The position numbers and the translations under genes are program-made. The notes beneath the pieces are model-generated. The model did no database searches, was not told where the DNA came from, and saw only the letters and a program-made list of their open reading frames with translations. DNA of 64,000 bases from Janthinobacterium saanense (GTDB lineage: Bacteria; Pseudomonadota; Gammaproteobacteria; Burkholderiales; Burkholderiaceae_D), in assembly GCF_014200675.1 (NCBI RefSeq), contig NZ_JACHCI010000026.1, positions 1 through 64,000 of the forward strand, in the 5' to 3' direction. Below are positions 61,369 to 64,000 of the stretch, piece by piece (the stretch's first letter is position 1; each line of letters opens with the position of its first letter).

Positions 61369-63408
61369 ATGACGACCCCGCCCACCTTAGCGCGCCGCCT
61401 GCAATTATCCAGCCCCATGCGCTGGCTGGTGCCGGTGATCCTGCTGCTGCTGTTCCTTGCTGTTCTCTTCTGGCTGCCCTGGCAGGCGCGCCAGATGGAA
61501 AGCAATGAGCGCCAGGAACAGCTGATCGCCGATACCCTGTGGGTGGAGCAGACCATCCGCTTCCAGCTGGCGCGCAACGAGGAAAGCCTCTACAACCTGG
61601 GCGGCGATATCGCCACCGGCACCCTGCCGGAAGCGCGCGTGCATGAACGGCTGCAGCAAATGCTGCGCAACGGGCGCGAACTGCAGCGCGTGATCTGGAT
61701 CGACACGCATGGCACGGTGCAGGCGTCGAGCGACAATACGATTTCGCAGGAAACGCATTTTTCCGCCCTGTCGCTGACGGCCGGCGACAATGCGCGCCGC
61801 CTGCACCGGGGCCAGTATGCGCAGCCATCCCAGCAAAGCGGCTTTCCCGACGCGCCGCCCGGCGCCATGCTGATGGATTACCACCAGCCCCTGTTCCATG
61901 GCCAGCACTATGTGGGCAGCCTGGTGGCCACCTACCAGATCAGCAGCCTGCTCGACGAAATGGTGCCATGGTGGTTCGCCCAGGACAACCAGATTTCGCT
62001 GATCGACCGCGATGACAAGGTACTGGCGCGGCGCGCGGCGGCAGGTCCCGGCCACGGCGTGTACACGCACAAGCGCGCGCTCGACGTGCCCGGCGCTACC
62101 CTGATCTTGTTTACCGACAGCGTAAAAAGCCAGCCCAAGCTGCTACCCAACCTGCTGGTCGGCTCCGTCATCGCCCTGTCGCTGGGCCTGTTATGGAGCT
62201 TGCTGGCCCTGTGGCGCCATATCTCGCGCCGCCTGACGGCCGAAGGCGCGCTGCGCCAGCAGATGCTGTTCCGCACGGCGATGGAAAATTCGCTGGTGAC
62301 GGGCATGCGCGCGCGCGACCTGGAAGGCCGCGTCACCTATGTCAACCCGGCCTTTTGCCAGATGGTCGGGTATCCGCCCGAGGAAGTGCTCGGTCATTTG
62401 CCGCCCATGCCCTACTGGCCGCAAGAAGCGATGGAAGAATACCAGCAGCGCTTCGTCAAGGCGCTGGCCGACAACACCACCCCGCAATCGGAAACCTATT
62501 TTCTGCGCGCCGACGGCGCCCGCCTGCCGGTGCTGATCTTCGAAGCGCCGCTGGTCGATAAAAATGGCAAGCAGACCGGCTGGATGGGTTCCGTGCTCGA
62601 TATCTCGGACCGCAAGCAGGTCGAGGAATTGAACCGCCAGCAGCAGGAAAAGCTACAAACCAGTTCGCGCCTGGCCACCATGGGCGAACTGGCCTCGATG
62701 CTGGCGCATGAACTGAACCAGCCGCTGGCGGCCATTTCCAGCTATACGACCGGGGCGCTGAACCTGATACGCCGCGCCATCGATGGCGGCAAACCGGTCG
62801 ATCCCGTGACCTTGCGCCCGGCACTGGAACAGGCCAGCGCGCAGGCGCAGCGGGCCGGCCAGATCATCCGCAGCGTGCACGATTTCGTGCGCAAGAGCGA
62901 GCCGCAGCGCCAGGACGTGGCCATCCGCAAGCTGCTCGACGGCATCCGCGTGCTGATCGACCTGCAGGCGCGCAAATACTATGTGACCATCCAGGAAGAG
63001 ATTCCCCGCGACCTGCCACTGCTGTGGGCCGATCCGGTGATGATCGAGCAGGTGCTGCTGAACCTGACGCGCAACGCCATCGAGGCAATGCAGGACGCGG
63101 CGCCCGGACGGCGTATCATGCGCCTGCGGGCCAGCTATGACGCACAGCAGGAAATGGTGACGGTGGACGTGATCGACATGGGCCACGGCATCGAACCTGC
63201 AGTGGCGGAGCGGCTGTTTTCGCCGTTTTTCTCGACCAAAGCCGAAGGCATGGGCATGGGATTGAATATCTGCCGCACCGCCATCGAGTTTCACGGCGGC
63301 GCGCTGACCTTCAGCGCCAACCCGGCCGGCGGCACCATCTTTACCTTCAGCGTGCCGGCCGTGCCGCGCGCGCCGCAATCAACAACCGCAACAATATCAA
63401 GACAGTAA
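61369..63408 (+). CDS. Sensor histidine kinase (DctS-like)
   Basis: A 679-residue membrane kinase. Transmembrane helix 1 (LVPVILLLLFLAVLFWL) lies near residues 20-37; a periplasmic sensor of about 240 residues and helix 2 (LLVGSVIALSLGLLWSLLAL) near 260-280 follow. A PAS domain (about residues 310-430), HisKA with His447 in LAHELNQPLAAI, and an HATPase with NLTRNAIEAM, DMGHGI and GMGMGLNI complete it. The architecture is that of DctS/DctB-type dicarboxylate sensors. It is followed 11 bp later by the response regulator. Confidence 0.9.
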   Translation: MTTPPTLARRLQLSSPMRWLVPVILLLLFLAVLFWLPWQARQMESNERQEQLIADTLWVEQTIRFQLARNEESLYNLGGDIATGTLPEARVHERLQQMLRNGRELQRVIWIDTHGTVQASSDNTISQETHFSALSLTAGDNARRLHRGQYAQPSQQSGFPDAPPGAMLMDYHQPLFHGQHYVGSLVATYQISSLLDEMVPWWFAQDNQISLIDRDDKVLARRAAAGPGHGVYTHKRALDVPGATLILFTDSVKSQPKLLPNLLVGSVIALSLGLLWSLLALWRHISRRLTAEGALRQQMLFRTAMENSLVTGMRARDLEGRVTYVNPAFCQMVGYPPEEVLGHLPPMPYWPQEAMEEYQQRFVKALADNTTPQSETYFLRADGARLPVLIFEAPLVDKNGKQTGWMGSVLDISDRKQVEELNRQQQEKLQTSSRLATMGELASMLAHELNQPLAAISSYTTGALNLIRRAIDGGKPVDPVTLRPALEQASAQAQRAGQIIRSVHDFVRKSEPQRQDVAIRKLLDGIRVLIDLQARKYYVTIQEEIPRDLPLLWADPVMIEQVLLNLTRNAIEAMQDAAPGRRIMRLRASYDAQQEMVTVDVIDMGHGIEPAVAERLFSPFFSTKAEGMGMGLNICRTAIEFHGGALTFSANPAGGTIFTFSVPAVPRAPQSTTATISRQ

Positions 63409-63419
63409 CCGGAGAGCCC

Positions 63420-64000
63420 ATGCTGCATATCATCGACGACGAAGAAGTAGTGCGCGATTCCCTGTCCTGGCTGGCCGCCTCGCGCAGCATCGAGGCCCAC
63501 AGCTACGCCAGCGCGCAGCAATTTCTCGATAGCCTCGACGGCAGCTTCGACGAAGCAGGCGACTGCGTGCTGCTCGACGTGCGCATGCCCGAGATGAACG
63601 GCATCGCCCTGTTCGACCAGCTGGTCAAACGGGACCTGACGGCGCGCCTGCCCGTGATTTTCCTCACCGGCCACGGCGACGTGCCAATGGCTGTCGACAG
63701 CCTGAAACGCGGCGCCTTCGATTTTTTTGAAAAGCCGTTCAACGACAACGACCTGATGGACCGCGTGCAGCAAGGCCTGGCCAACTCGCGCCAGGCCGGC
63801 GAACTGGCCGCCGTGCACGCGCGCCTGGCCACCCTGTCCACGCGCGAACGCGAAGTGCTGGACCTGATTTTGGCGGGCAAGATGAACAAGGTGGTGGCCG
63901 ACAAACTGGGCATCAGCATGCGCACCGTGGAAGTCCACCGCGCGCATATCTTTGACAAGATGCAGGTCAAGACGGCGGTGGAGCTGGCGGGGTTATTGAA
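63420..64000 (+). CDS. FixJ/DctR-like response regulator (cut by the window end)
   Basis: 193 residues are visible and the frame is still open at the last base, so the protein is incomplete only because the window ends. The receiver has acidic residues DDEE (6-9), phospho-acceptor Asp53 in LLDVRMP, the Thr in LTGHGD and Lys in EKPF. A linker and LuxR-type helix-turn-helix follow (LSTREREVLDLILAGKMNKVVADKLGISMRTVEVHRAHIFDKM, in parts). This FixJ-type arrangement does not need sigma-54. It pairs with the kinase just upstream and probably activates the divergent TRAP operon. Confidence 0.92.
   Translation, partial: MLHIIDDEEVVRDSLSWLAASRSIEAHSYASAQQFLDSLDGSFDEAGDCVLLDVRMPEMNGIALFDQLVKRDLTARLPVIFLTGHGDVPMAVDSLKRGAFDFFEKPFNDNDLMDRVQQGLANSRQAGELAAVHARLATLSTREREVLDLILAGKMNKVVADKLGISMRTVEVHRAHIFDKMQVKTAVELAGLL

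Noticed and set aside
63420..64000. The response regulator as a truncated pseudogene
   Set aside because: Its frame is open and intact to the last base; it is cut only by the window end.

Overview
The window looks like a chromosomal segment of a GC-rich betaproteobacterium of the Burkholderiales, most likely Oxalobacteraceae (Janthinobacterium/Duganella/Massilia-like). The evidence is the rpsU-yqeY-dnaG-rpoD macromolecular-synthesis block, a sigma-70 with a long acidic insert, and the protein sequences of tsaD, ybiB, eutBC, plsY and the TRAP system. This placement is inferred from sequence style, not from a database search. LAYOUT: 1-1140 is visibly more AT-rich and holds a broken tyrosine integrase (in-frame TGA, missing N-terminus) and a KAP-type NTPase fragment, remnants of a decayed mobile island. 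1145-7262 is core: an FKBP isomerase, tRNA-CAU (probably Ile2), rpoD, dnaG, yqeY and rpsU, all on the minus strand. 7454-14246 holds housekeeping and metabolic genes (HI0933-type flavoprotein, ybiB, DAHP synthase, a NirD-like protein, tsaD, eutC) plus an unusual stand-alone IS110 DEDD-domain protein. 14243-15643 is eutB. 15676-25362 is an accessory lipid-type cluster. Seven minus-strand genes, mostly coupled by 4-bp ATGA overlaps (FabH-like ketosynthase, 3-beta-HSD-type reductase, metallo-beta-lactamase-fold hydrolase, F390-synthetase-like adenylating enzyme, PAP2-like protein, sterol-desaturase-type hydroxylase, fatty acid desaturase), are followed by a GbsR/MarR regulator, a DUF4166 protein and a TIGR01777 reductase that have their own promoter and operator. 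25399-35410 holds envelope and ion genes (voltage-gated-type channel, CPA2 antiporter, YdjM-like protein, DUF4401/DUF2157 pair, plsY) and small enzymes. 35407-37923 is a PAS-GGDEF-EAL signalling protein. 38307-42671 is an HAE-1 RND pump and its adaptor. MAGNESIUM REGION: 42718-44070 and 45332-56100 look like a magnesium/divalent-metal regulon: mgtC with a ~260-nt leader, a small partner protein, an OmpR/QseC-type two-component system, and a divergent operon encoding an adaptor lipoprotein, an HME-type RND pump, an outer-membrane channel and an MgtA-type P-type ATPase. That operon is preceded by a ~300-nt leader with a well-positioned 19-codon ORF (MDPDSPASMCRKGRRSIPA) resembling the enteric low-Mg2+ leader peptide MgtL. 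The mgtC promoter and this operon's upstream region share the motif CTGAA-N6-TTCAG. 56126-57835 holds a small charged protein, xerD and an ogt-type repair gene. 58263-64000 is a TRAP transporter (dctM, dctQ, dctP) divergent from a sensor kinase and a FixJ-like regulator (cut by the window end), with a perfect 26-bp palindrome between them. MAIN POINTS: the most interesting items are the MgtL-like leader with the shared metal-regulon motif, the lipid cluster whose enzyme logic parallels OleABCD, the catalytically degraded IS110-derived protein, and two perfect palindromes. No CRISPR array, rRNA or complete insertion sequence was seen.
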